From NCBI RefSeq assembly GCF_038502225.1, contig NC_091352.1, forward strand, positions 23,562,803 through 23,626,802: a stretch of 64,000 nucleotides of DNA. The letters are read 5' to 3'. This DNA comes from Cherax quadricarinatus (Eukaryota; Arthropoda; Malacostraca; Decapoda; Parastacidae). Below the pieces are notes generated by a model that was not told the DNA's origin, made no database searches, and saw nothing but the letters and a program-made list of their open reading frames with translations. Below are positions 21,568-31,149 of this stretch, piece by piece (positions within the stretch are counted from its first letter, which is position 1; each line of letters starts with the position of its first letter). The translations under genes were made by a program, and so were the position numbers.

Positions 21568-24500
21568 TTACTGTACCAATTGCTGGAGACGACTGACTGT
21601 AATCTCTCTGTAGTTCTCTGGAAAACAAGCTCCCCACTGACTCCCATAAATAAGTTTGTTCCTACGAGCAGTCCTGTATATACGCGCTGCAATTGCCTTA
21701 ATTCGAATCCTACCCCCAGCATCTCTCATTCCCCAGGAAATATACAGAAAATCTACTACCACATACATAATCGCCCTTTTTACCTCCCGTGATACCCCTT
21801 TTACCTCTAATGTTAAAGCTCGCAGGGTCTCTACATTACCCCCACCTAACAGACGAAAAACCCTCGCCAACCACATCCGTACCTCCCTCAATTCTTCACA
21901 AAAATAAACCGCATGAAATGCCGTTTCCAGCTCACCACACTGACTGCAGGACGGTTCCCTCACCAAACCCATTAAACTCAAAACTGCTTTTGAAGCTAGG
22001 ATCCCCATCATGAATCTGTATACCAACTCACGTACCCTAGGCATTAACCTGAGCCTCCTGAAGTCTTCCCATATTGTCCCCCAATCATACAATGGATAGA
22101 CCGATACGCCCTGCAGGATTTCCTTCCTCCCACTCAATGATACCAAACTCCCCACTTTAAGTCGCTCAACATCTTTAACCAATAACAAAACCCTCAGCAT
22201 ATCCTCACATTCAATTAACTCTTTACCTCCCCACCATCTCCGCACATCCCCCATCACCTTCCCCACTCTTACCCCTCTTTCCCCTCCAGCCCTAACGAAT
22301 GACTGTTTTACATATATCGCTTTTACCCTCGGCCCCAGTGCTAAAAGACCCACACCCCCTCTGCGTACATTCGACATCACCACTTCCTTGCTCAGCCATG
22401 CTCTCCCAAAACCCCAAACATAACGTAGAGCACGTCTCTGTATTTCTTGTACGTCCTGTGTTCTCAAAGGATACACTTCCGCTATACCCCAAACCTTACT
22501 GTAAACCAGCGAATTAACTATTATCGCCCTCTGCTGTAATGTGACATCTCCCGCCCGTAAACCCCTTAATCTACTCACTACTTTCTCCACTACCCTCTCT
22601 GAATTTACCTGCCTAGCCTCCTGCGCATTCGCCATGTATAAAACTCCACAAATCTTCAAATTATCCACCACTGCCCACCCAAACTCCAACCCCAAGCCCC
22701 CCCCCACCCAAGCACCCACCTCCAGTAAACACGATTTCGCCCTATTTACTCTCATTCCCGACACCTCCCCAAAAATCCCCAACACCCTCCCCACCATACG
22801 CAATTCCTCCACCCCTTCTATCAGGATAGTGGTATCATCCACATACCCCACAATGCCTGAGCGCCCTTCCCTCTCCCCATTTAAAGCTCCCACCCCCTCA
22901 ATGAGCCCATAGAACGGATGTTGCATGCACGCAAACAGAATTTGTGAAAGAGGGCACCCCTGCCGTAATCCCCTCTCCATTTTAACCAGCCTTCCCAATC
23001 TGCCATTAACTTGGACCCGTACCATAGCCGCTGAGTATAGCGTATCAACCCACCTCACCACTCCCAGTCCAAACCCCAGACGCAACAAACAAGCCCTCAA
23101 AAATTTTCTATTCACACAGTCATATGCATTCTCCCAATCAATACCCAAAAGTCCTCCCCCCTCGCAACCCTCCAAAAAGTCCCTTATGCGCCCATGCCCA
23201 ACTCTCATACTTCGTCCCGGTATACCCATCTGTCCCCTATGTACAACTGCACCAATTACCTTTTTCATCCTATTACCTAATATCTTTGCAAAAATCTTGT
23301 AGTCAGAACACATTAGTGAGATAGCTCTATACGCACTTAAAACATTTCCCACTTGCTTTTTCTGAACCAACACCACCACTCCGATACTTTGTGTCTGACT
23401 TAGCTTGCCCTCCCGCAGCATACAATTCATGACCTCCACCAGACAAGTCTTAATATGCTCCCAATGAACTCTGTAAAAATCATTTGAAATCCCATCGATG
23501 CCCGGCGCTTTTCCAGTACTCATGTTAAACACTGCCTCCTCAACTTCCCCCACACTAATCGCTCCTCCCATCTCCATCCCCTCCACTTCTTTCTGCCCTA
23601 ACCCACACCCCCCCTCCAACACTTCCTCAAAAGCATCGCCCTCCCTGCCCTTTCTCCATTTCTCTCGAAACCAGAAATCAGTATAATTACTCATGCCTTC
23701 TGTAGTAGTAAGCACCTGTCCCTTATGATATCCACCCATATCCTCACTAACCTCTAATTGCAAAAAAGTTGACTCCTTCTGCCTTACCCTAAAACGTCTT
23801 AAAACATTTCCCGAAGGTTTGTCCCCCCACAATACAGCCTCCAATCCTGCCCTCACACGCACAGCATCAAATCTGTCATTGTGTATCTCCGCCAGTCTAC
23901 CTCTAAGTTGCTCCACGGTCCCATACTGCTTCCCCACTTCCTCCTCATAACACTCGTTCAGCTGACATTCCAAATAATTCTGTAACCCATACCTCCACCT
24001 GGCCTCTTCCCGTCCCCTATTTTTAAAGAATCCAGCAATACCCGGCTTAGCTCGCTTCTCCCACCATTCCAAGACACACGACCCCACATCCCTTGTTCCC
24101 AAAAAAGAGTGCCACCAATCCCCAAAAGCCTCATTCACCCCCTCCCCCTTCACAAGTCTCGCATTTAATTTCCAATAACCAGTGTGTATCCTAACCATAC
24201 CCTCCCAATCAAGATCCGCAATAACCGCCCTGTGGTCCGAAAACCCCACATCGAAGGTCCTAACTCCCAGAACTCTTATTGCTTCCGTAGCATAGAGCCT
24301 ATCCAGACGTGCAGCATAACCCCTTCGTACAAATGTATACTCACTCCTCCAACCACCCCTCCCCACTACATCTAAAACTCCCACATCCCCCAACACATTG
24401 CGTAAAAACCCCAACACACACCCCGCCCCCCTCGGTTCCACATCCCCCTGTCGTATGACACAATTCCAATCTCCTCCTATCACAGTAACTAAAGGCAATC

Positions 24501-24879
24501 CCCTCAAATAAAAAAGCAAAACATCCCTCACGAAAGTTACCTTAACTGCTGCATTTCCATCCGCCGGCATGTATACTCCTATAAAACAAACCCTTGTCTC
24601 ACCCCACTCTCCCTCTACCCGCACCACCCTTCCACCCCCACCCTCCTCCCACCCCAACACACGCAAGGGACTGGTTTCCTTCACAGCCACAGCAACCCCC
24701 CCTTTTAACCTCACCGATCCACTCACATATAACTTATAACCCTTCAAGCGCAACTCACATCCAAACTTGTAATTATGCTCCTGTATGAAACATATATCCA
24801 CATCAAATCTCCTTAAAAACCATTCCATCCACACTCTCTTAATCTCAGCTCTCAGGCCGTTAACATTAATGGTGACCAC
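21568..24879 (-). CDS. Tx1-like LINE ORF2 protein, intact (endonuclease, reverse transcriptase, zinc knuckle)
   Basis: This 1,103-residue protein would nick the target and reverse transcribe the LINE RNA. It starts at a GTG because no AUG precedes the nuclease core. The EEP endonuclease covers residues 1-225 (VTINVNGL, FIQEHN at 31-36, GGDWNCV at 135-141, YAARLDRLY, FSDHRAV at 213-219). The RT covers about 450-720 (GKAPGIDG at 456-463, motif A Asp581, RQGCPLSQ, YVDD at 679-682). The C-terminal knuckle begins at Cys978 (CSQC, then H and C). ORF1 ends at 24889 in this same frame with two consecutive TAA stops, so ORF2 follows about 10 nt later. No disabling change is visible. Confidence 0.92.
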   Translation of the reverse strand: MVTINVNGLRAEIKRVWMEWFLRRFDVDICFIQEHNYKFGCELRLKGYKLYVSGSVRLKGGVAVAVKETSPLRVLGWEEGGGGRVVRVEGEWGETRVCFIGVYMPADGNAAVKVTFVRDVLLFYLRGLPLVTVIGGDWNCVIRQGDVEPRGAGCVLGFLRNVLGDVGVLDVVGRGGWRSEYTFVRRGYAARLDRLYATEAIRVLGVRTFDVGFSDHRAVIADLDWEGMVRIHTGYWKLNARLVKGEGVNEAFGDWWHSFLGTRDVGSCVLEWWEKRAKPGIAGFFKNRGREEARWRYGLQNYLECQLNECYEEEVGKQYGTVEQLRGRLAEIHNDRFDAVRVRAGLEAVLWGDKPSGNVLRRFRVRQKESTFLQLEVSEDMGGYHKGQVLTTTEGMSNYTDFWFREKWRKGREGDAFEEVLEGGCGLGQKEVEGMEMGGAISVGEVEEAVFNMSTGKAPGIDGISNDFYRVHWEHIKTCLVEVMNCMLREGKLSQTQSIGVVVLVQKKQVGNVLSAYRAISLMCSDYKIFAKILGNRMKKVIGAVVHRGQMGIPGRSMRVGHGRIRDFLEGCEGGGLLGIDWENAYDCVNRKFLRACLLRLGFGLGVVRWVDTLYSAAMVRVQVNGRLGRLVKMERGLRQGCPLSQILFACMQHPFYGLIEGVGALNGEREGRSGIVGYVDDTTILIEGVEELRMVGRVLGIFGEVSGMRVNRAKSCLLEVGAWVGGGLGLEFGWAVVDNLKICGVLYMANAQEARQVNSERVVEKVVSRLRGLRAGDVTLQQRAIIVNSLVYSKVWGIAEVYPLRTQDVQEIQRRALRYVWGFGRAWLSKEVVMSNVRRGGVGLLALGPRVKAIYVKQSFVRAGGERGVRVGKVMGDVRRWWGGKELIECEDMLRVLLLVKDVERLKVGSLVSLSGRKEILQGVSVYPLYDWGTIWEDFRRLRLMPRVRELVYRFMMGILASKAVLSLMGLVREPSCSQCGELETAFHAVYFCEELREVRMWLARVFRLLGGGNVETLRALTLEVKGVSREVKRAIMYVVVDFLYISWGMRDAGGRIRIKAIAARIYRTARRNKLIYGSQWGACFPENYREITVSRLQQLVQ

Positions 24880-24888
24880 CTTGAATTA

Positions 24889-26142
24889 TTACAATAAAGG
24901 CGGCTTTCCCCGCCGCTTTTGAAGGTTGCTTGAAAGACGTGGTTGTTGACTATAGCCACGTTTGTCACTTGGTCTATCCAGACCTCCGTTTCCCCCCTTT
25001 TCCTTCGACCCTTGCAGCACCACAGAACCGGTGCCACCATTCCCCGGTAGCTCTAGCCCAGTCTTCCAAGGTTTCTTTCCAGATCTCTGCCCTGGCGTTA
25101 AGACATCTTCCATATCAGACGTCCCAGCTGCTCGCTTACGTGTGCCACCTCCACACGTTGCCTCAGCATCCATGTCCTCCTGGTGCACCTCAACCTCCAC
25201 CGTGTGCTGCTTACTCTCGTTGCACAAGGTGTTCTCACACTTTTGTGCAGCTGCTACCCCCTCCAATACCCTCCCGTCCTTCTCCCCTTCCTGACTGTCT
25301 TCCACCTCCCCCAAGAAGTCTTTCAAGACCTCGTCCAACAGACCATCCTGTTGTAAGTCACTTCTGTCAACAGTCTCATCCGTAGATGGTCGCTCAGACA
25401 CAGTTCCCACAGGTAACGTGTCGCACGCTCCCATCTCCGACTCCGCTCTGTCTACTTCTTCACTCCAACTTCCAGACGCCTGTCTTGCAGCTTCACCTGT
25501 CGCAGGTGCCAAGGAGAGCAGCTGTCGTTCCACAGTTGTTGGCACCTGTTCCCTTCGTCCCTGCCTTTGATGACATTGGGCCGCCATATGGTCATAAGAC
25601 CCGCACAGCCTACATGTCCGACGCTGTCCTGCATAATAAACATAAACCTGTGTTCTGAACTCTTCCATCAGAACGTACGATGGTATAGGTTGTCTCAATG
25701 TCATCTTCAATGTGAAAGACCCCTCTGGCAGCCCCATATAAGGCCCATCCTTCCACACTCCCAACTGTGCCGAATGGATCTTGCCATACCTACGGAATAC
25801 CTCCACAACATCATATTCCAAGGCCTCAAAGGGGACATTTCTTACCTTTACCCACGTTACATAGCTTGATACGTCATGTAGGCAAACCTCCACTGCAGAA
25901 TTAACGGTCATCCTCTTTTCTTGAAACGCGTCGACTATGCTGGCGTAAAACCCAGCACTCTTGAACTTGATGAAGATCCTGTACACTCCATTCACTGCTA
26001 CACCATACAACTCTTCGTTCGGTATGCCATATACATCGCGGATAATACTTGGCAGCAGCACCTGCATTGTAGAACTACTCAGGGCACCACGTACCAGCAC
26101 CACACAGACAGTATTCACCCTGCGTCCATGTCTGTCCGCCAT
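24889..26142 (-). CDS. Tx1-like LINE ORF1 protein (LINE E), intact
   Basis: This is a 417-residue RNA-binding ORF1 protein beginning MADRHGRRVNTVC at the ATG at 26142. The RRM-like part (WVKVRNVPFEA, VFRRYG) is followed by the knuckle CRLCGSYDHMAAQC (CX2CX4HX4C). An acidic linker comes next, then a basic end with RKRAAGTSDMEDVLTPGQRSGKK. That last motif recurs in all four families and looks like a conserved nuclear-localisation-type patch (inference). The protein ends RRGKPPLL followed by tandem stops, directly upstream of ORF2. Confidence 0.9.
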   Translation of the reverse strand: MADRHGRRVNTVCVVLVRGALSSSTMQVLLPSIIRDVYGIPNEELYGVAVNGVYRIFIKFKSAGFYASIVDAFQEKRMTVNSAVEVCLHDVSSYVTWVKVRNVPFEALEYDVVEVFRRYGKIHSAQLGVWKDGPYMGLPEGSFTLKMTLRQPIPSYVLMEEFRTQVYVYYAGQRRTCRLCGSYDHMAAQCHQRQGRREQVPTTVERQLLSLAPATGEAARQASGSWSEEVDRAESEMGACDTLPVGTVSERPSTDETVDRSDLQQDGLLDEVLKDFLGEVEDSQEGEKDGRVLEGVAAAQKCENTLCNESKQHTVEVEVHQEDMDAEATCGGGTRKRAAGTSDMEDVLTPGQRSGKKPWKTGLELPGNGGTGSVVLQGSKEKGGNGGLDRPSDKRGYSQQPRLSSNLQKRRGKPPLL

Positions 26143-26237
26143 TTTGATTGCTCAAAACAGGTAAACTGCGCAGAAAATCAACTGAATCGGGAGCGCCTGC
26201 GCAGCACGTCCACTCGGCCCGGAAGCGAAGAGGACAA
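26143..26237 (-). promoter_or_regulatory. 5' UTR and presumed internal promoter of LINE E
   Basis: This is the GC-richer 95-bp leader between the 5' junction (TTGTCCTCTTCGCTTCCGGG) and the ORF1 ATG. LINEs of this group carry an internal promoter at this place. No core motif could be assigned from the sequence, so the promoter role is inferred from position only. Confidence 0.4.
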
Positions 26238-26249
26238 TTATCGATTTTT
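26238..26249 (+). repeat. 12-bp target duplication of LINE E (5' side of E)
   Basis: This is the second copy of TTATCGATTTTT (see 20078-20089). LINE D ORF2 resumes here in frame. Confidence 0.92.
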
Positions 26250-27084
26250 GTGGGGTTCTGGATGCGATTGGCTCACAAGAGCGGTGGTGGAGACACCACT
26301 GCATCAGGGAGGGTTGGGTCTCATTCCTCTAGAGGCTCGTGTCATGGCATGTTACGTGAAGCGTCGTTTTCTCCGACTGGGTGGGATGCATGGCGGGTTA
26401 AGCGAATTGTATCACGACCTGCGCAGGTGGTGGAGAGGGAGGAATTTAATTTGGTGCGACGCGATGCTTCGCGTATTATTGAACATGAGGGACGTGCGCT
26501 GTGTAAAATTATGTACCTTAGAAAGGGCGGGTAGGGAGGTAGTCGTGGTGCGAGTTGAAGGAATGTATCCCATGTATGCGTGGGGTGATATATGGAGGCG
26601 AGTTCAACACTTGCGTCTTCCTGCTCAAGTACGGGAAGTGGTTTTTAAATTTTTACATGGAATCTTGCCGTCTGGGGTGGTGTTGTATAATAGGCGTTTG
26701 GAGGAAGACTGGGGTTGTCCGGTGTGCGGGATGGAGGAATCTGCTTTTCAAGTTGTGTATTTCTGTGAGACTTTAGGTATGGTACGAGAGTGGTTCAGTA
26801 GGGTTTTGCGTTTGGTAGGGGGGGGAGGTTTGTCGGTACTCCGGGCGTTGAGTTTTGATGTAGGTGGGGTTGACTTGCGTGTACAGCGTGCGGTGTCGTA
26901 TGTTGTGGCCGATTATATTTTCGTGTCATGGGCTATGAGGCACGTTGATAGTAACAGTAGAATTAGGGTGTTAGCAGGGACGATTTATAGGACAAAATGT
27001 CGAAATAGGTTGGTATATGAGGGGAGATGGGAGGGAGACTTCCCGCCTGAATATAAAGCCTTGGAGTTACGAGATTTGAGATAG
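26238..27084 (+). pseudogene. Tx1-like LINE ORF2 (LINE D), 3' part after the LINE E insertion
   Basis: This is the C-terminal 280 codons of LINE D ORF2, restarting at YRFLWGSGCDWL and ending in TAG at 27082-27084. The C-terminal knuckle reads CPVCGMEESAFQVVYFC. The metal-binding His seen in LINEs A, B, C and E is Gln here, so this copy may have had a weakened knuckle before it was split. Confidence 0.88.
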
Positions 27085-27937
27085 TTGTGAGTGTTCAGTG
27101 GGTAATCTAACGGGCTGGTCTGCTGTGTCTAATTGTGTTTGTCAAGTGCGTGAATGTTTTGTGTTCTCAGAGTTTATGTGCGTCTCCTATGTAACGGTGA
27201 TGACGAAATATCTTACGTGCTTTGTATATACAACTTTTAGGAATGTTTCTCGTCTTTTATGCCTCATTTACAAGTCATTGGTGTACTTTTTGTATATGGT
27301 GTGCTTCCTAGCACAGTTGAAACGTTTTTCTTATTTCCGTTCATACTTTATGCCGTGTCCGTGTGCTTTTCAATAATATGTATATATGCAAGTTTTCGTT
27401 TTCCTGTAAGCTGTGATGGAGCTTGAACTATATGTGGAGGTAGTATTTTTCAATGTGTGCATCTTGTCAGTGTATAAGTTCACTTATAGCTGCTGGCATT
27501 TGTGTTTTATTGAGATGTCAAATATCACAGTGTATTTTCGTTTTGTTATATTAGATATTTTCATTGTAGTAAATGGTGGCTTCATCCTGATCCACCTTTG
27601 AACTGTAATGCCTATTCTTAGTCCATGATAATAACCCCGTGGTAGTCGCCCAAATTAACGTATTGTTGTGCACTTTAAGGCACCTGAGTTCTTAGATTAA
27701 GTCTTGGATACGTTGTGTGTTGGCAGGCGGAAGCCACGCCTAGTTATATGCCAGATGAAGTATCCCGTTGTATAATACGTGATTGCTTGTGTATGTGTGT
27801 AATTCTGTGTGCTTGTTTTTGTCACATTGTTTATTTGTATAGTGTTTATTTTCCTGTGTTTTGACTTTATTATTTATTTATATAAGAATCTAGTTAGTGC
27901 CTGGTATCTCGTTGACATATTTATTTTATGCACCCAT

Positions 27938-27978
<41 letters not shown>

Positions 27979-28409
27979 TTTTTTTTTGTACCTGAGTTTT
28001 CAATAAAATAAACAATTCTTATTGTATAGGGGTAAATTTTGGGAAGAGCATGTACTTGTTTTTAACTGAGATTGTGATGTAGGTTATTAGTCCGATTATA
28101 TACTGTGAAGGTTGTGAACCTTTGTCATAAGTCAGTCACAGTATGTTAACTATACAAATCTGAAAGGTTTATATAATTTATATTTTATATAGTTTATATA
28201 GTTATAGTTTATATTGTTTATATTATAGTAGTATGTTATATGGAAAATTTGGTGAATGTATATGGGTAACCTCTTTTATGTCCGTTACAATGTGTTGTTA
28301 AAACTTGTTAGTGTATGTTGTGTAGGATTGAGGATCCTACTGTACCCATTTTATATCTTTATTTAATATTAAGCTGTAAAGTTTTTTAAATAAAATATAA
28401 AAAAAAAAA
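27085..28409 (+). other. 3' UTR of LINE D
   Basis: This is an AT-rich non-coding tail ending TTTTTTAAATAAAATATAA plus A run. It holds a T tract at 27940-27977, continued after one G, followed by an internal CAATAAAATAAA that could serve as an earlier polyadenylation signal. No gene is seen. Confidence 0.75.
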
Positions 28410-28428
28410 AATAATAATATAATATAAT
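28410..28428 (+). repeat. Right 19-bp target duplication of LINE D
   Basis: Second copy of AATAATAATATAATATAAT (see 16249-16267). Confidence 0.85.
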
Positions 28429-28553
28429 ATTATAATTATAATAATCATGGGGAAAGATATAATATAATACAATATAATACAAAGAGAGTACTTTTGATGA
28501 TTCATACTGTACCCGATAATAATATATAGTCGAACCTGCTTTATCTAGCTAGT
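28429..28553 (+). other. AT-rich target-locus sequence between LINEs D and C
   Basis: About 125 bp of sequence rich in ATAATATAAT-type motifs. It separates the insertion points of LINEs D and C and should be contiguous with the 35081-35155 flank in the empty site. Confidence 0.6.
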
Positions 28554-28565
28554 AATAAAGTGGTT
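28554..28565 (+). repeat. Left 12-bp target duplication of LINE C
   Basis: AATAAAGTGGTT is present here and at 35069-35080, immediately after the A-rich tail of LINE C. Confidence 0.85.
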
Positions 28566-28640
28566 ATGACCTGGCTGCAGTGGTGTGAAGTGGTGCTGTC
28601 ACACCTCGGCTGACAACTTAGGTGCACTGTGATCGTCAAG

Positions 28641-31135
28641 ATGGCGGTTAGTCTGAGATGAAGGATAAATACTGTAGGCATCGAGCTACTTAAAGGAACG
28701 ATAACGCCCAGTTCTGCGCAAGTCTTATTGCCAAAGATCATACGGGAGACTTATGGAGTACAAGATAGTGACTTGTATGGTGTAGCATTGAACGGAGGAC
28801 AACGAATTTTCGTCAAACTGCTATCAGCAACGGTTTATGAATCGTTAATCACCAGGTTTCAGGACGTGAGTCTTAACGTCACACCAGCTGTCACTGTAAG
28901 AATGATAGATGTTTCACGGTATTATACGTGGATCAAGTTACGCAACGTTCCCTTTGAGGCGGACGAGGCAGATATAAGGAAAGTTTTTGAGAAGTATGGG
29001 ACGGTGCATTATGCTCAACATGGTACGTGGGCGGCAGGAGCCTATGCTGGTTTTCCAGAGGGTTCTTGCAACCTCAAAATGACTTTGAGGCACCCAATAC
29101 CATCCTATGTGTACCTACAAGATTTCAGGACGCAGGTAATGGTAATGTACCCAGGACAACGACGTACATGCCGCCTATGTGGTGAGTATGATCACATAGC
29201 GGCGACCTGTGACAAGCGAAGACATGTGCCTGGACCTGTGGTGGACGTCGCAGCCCCTGCTTCAAAGGTGGCAGGTGAGGAACAAACATCGGATGGAGGG
29301 CGTGGTGTTTTGTGGAGCGAGATAGTGGATCGGGCACACAGGACTGGTGGTGAGTTGGAGTCCCGCCCCCAACTGCCTGATCAGGTGTCGTCTCCTGTGG
29401 ATAAGGAGGAGCAGCAAGTACAAGAAAAGATTCTTGAGATTGAGGAGGAATTGGTGGAGGTGTTGAAGACGTTGTCACCACCAGAGAGGGACGTTACATC
29501 TGAGCGTGGTGTCATTGGAGAATCGTCGCTTCCAGAAAGTCTGAGAAATGATAATTTGGGACGTGATGGTGGTTTGGAGTCGTCCATTGACTCATTAAAC
29601 CATTCTCAGGTGGAGGTGGAGGTTCATCGAGAGGTAACATCTGACCAAGATATGTGTAACATGACTGTCACGAGAAAGAGGGCGGCTACATCAGATTCTG
29701 ATGACGTCCTTACGGGGGGCGTAGGGCAAAATTCCTAACTCGTTTATTTACCGTCCGATTTTGTTCAGTTTTGGTACACAAGACAAAGTGTTCTCACTCT
29801 TTCTTGAAAATATTTATCAAAAATATACCTCAAACAACAACTGAGAAAAGACTGATTTACTGAAATTGCCCTTGGGGCAATACTTCATTCTTATATGGGA
29901 CTACGTAAGGTGGTTTGGACACTTGGTGCCGAGAGTACAATGCTAATACTTATTTTGACCGATTGTTCCCTCTAAAATACCTTACCGTTATTTCACAAAA
30001 AAATAAAGTTTGTTAGTTCTGGAATATTGCAAAAAAAATCTGCCCTTTACTCCCACATAACTCCCAAAGTATTTGGAATATTTTCAAAAACTCAACGGTC
30101 AAAATAAGAGAAATCATTATTCTACAATGTCTGTGAATATTATTCCATTTAATTAAGTAATAAAGGAATTATTTGTTGCCCTAGGTGAATAAGTTACTTC
30201 CGAGATATCGGCCGGGAATGCCGGCCGGCCCCCCGTCTCAAAAAAAAAAAAAAATTTTCGCGAAAATCGCGTTTGTTTGGGTGTATTTCTTAGTAAACTG
30301 ATGTTCTAGTGCAGTTATCCTCTTCAAAACACCGTTTTCTCTTACTCAGAGACTAAAGAATGGGACATGACTCAATATTTATCGAAATATTCCCGATAAT
30401 CTTTCGTCATATTATGGCCTATTTTATTCAGCCTAGAGTATATAACATGTTTGTATGTTATTTAGAGTGTTTATTATATCATATTAGATCAATTCTGATA
30501 GACAAATAAGCCGTAAAGTTGATATATAAGCTGATATAAGCGTAATAATGGGTGATTCCTGGCTGGCACCTCGAGCGCTGGAACACTGCCGAGCGTTCCC
30601 ATCTGGTTCCCGGCAGTCACTAAGTCTCGGGATAAGTCCCGCCTACTGTTTTATGATGCCAAATAGTCAGTTATTATATTAGAAAGAATACTGCAAGAAA
30701 AGGCGATAAAAAACAAGAAAATAACTCCAAAAAATATATAGGCCGTGAGCAGACTCGGTACCAACATCGCCGTCACCATACCTGATATAAATGACTATAA
30801 TTTCTTGTAGAAACGTCGTAGAACATTCATTCTGGTACTATTGTGTTGCCAAAGAGTTGAGCTTTTTTTCAGTATATATAACTCAATATCCATATTTTTT
30901 CGATTTTTCGGTGAGCGCGCGCGGCAAATTGCCCTACATCCCCCTTACGCCTGCACAAAGGCCTGGGAAACAGACTGAGGTGAAGTGTGCAGGTAGTGGT
31001 GTAGGTGGTGGTAGCCATGATAGAAGGCACCGGAAGAAGGGGGGAGGGAAAGTGAGCACTCTGAAGGTGTCAAACGTAAATTCAAGCTCTGGAGTTGTAA
31101 AGAGTGATGAGAGGAAGCAGGGGTGGAAACTTTAA
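28641..31135 (+). pseudogene. Tx1-like LINE ORF1 (LINE C), interrupted
   Basis: The start ATG at 28641 is followed by a TGA at codon 7 (28659-28661), where the other families have Arg. A CGA-to-TGA change would explain it. Downstream the frame is clean and carries the RRM-like region (WIKLRNVPFEADE, VFEKYG) and the knuckle CRLCGEYDHIAATC. It reaches SDSDDVLT at 29714, where a 1,230-bp inverted-repeat element is inserted. The frame resumes at 30950 with PAQRPGK and ends in TAA at 31133-31135. Before the insertion the ORF was about 420 codons long. Confidence 0.88.
29715..30944. mobile_element. Non-autonomous DNA transposon with inverted terminal repeats, superfamily not identified
   Basis: This 1,230-bp insertion lies in LINE C ORF1. 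Its ends are inverted repeats: the left begins GGGGGCGTAGGGCAAAATTC and the right, reverse-complemented, begins GGGGGATGTAGGGCAATTTG. The pentamer TTACG occurs at both sides (29710-29714 and 30945-30949). Rejoining at it restores the ORF1 codons DVLT-PAQR. No transposase-like frame is found inside. A GC-rich palindromic patch (CCGGCCGGGAATGCCGGCCG near 30210) and AT-rich arms are the only internal landmarks. The 5-bp duplication with a GGGGG start does not match a superfamily I can name with confidence. Confidence 0.82.
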
Positions 31136-31149
31136 TAGGCCTTAGGTGT

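Larger units (their letters stand above)
20090..26237 (-). mobile_element. Tx1-like LINE E, full length and apparently intact
   Basis: This is a complete 6.1-kb reverse-strand element with a 95-bp 5' UTR, uninterrupted ORF1 and ORF2, a 1.48-kb 3' UTR and a GTTTTAAATAAAATAAAAAA end. A perfect 12-bp target duplication flanks it. It lies inside ORF2 of LINE D. The near identity to LINE A, the perfect target duplication and the lack of stops all point to a recent insertion. Confidence 0.93.
16268..28409 (+). mobile_element. Tx1-like LINE D, split by LINE E
   Basis: This is a complete element once the inserted LINE E (20090-26237) is discounted. It has a 92-bp 5' UTR (16268-16359), ORF1, ORF2, a 1.3-kb 3' UTR and the GTTTTTTAAATAAAATATAA end. 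A 19-bp target duplication flanks it. Removing LINE E restores one continuous ORF2, so D was probably intact when E arrived. Confidence 0.9.

Noticed and set aside
1..23540. A single large inverted duplication (A-B against B'-E)
   Set aside because: The order is mirror-like, but LINE E has its own perfect 12-bp target duplication inside LINE D, and B and B' differ at many codons. Independent insertions explain the pattern better.
30791..31135. Separate 114-codon gene crossing the right end of the inverted-repeat element
   Set aside because: It is a chimera of transposon sequence and the true end of LINE C ORF1. The real continuation starts at 30950.
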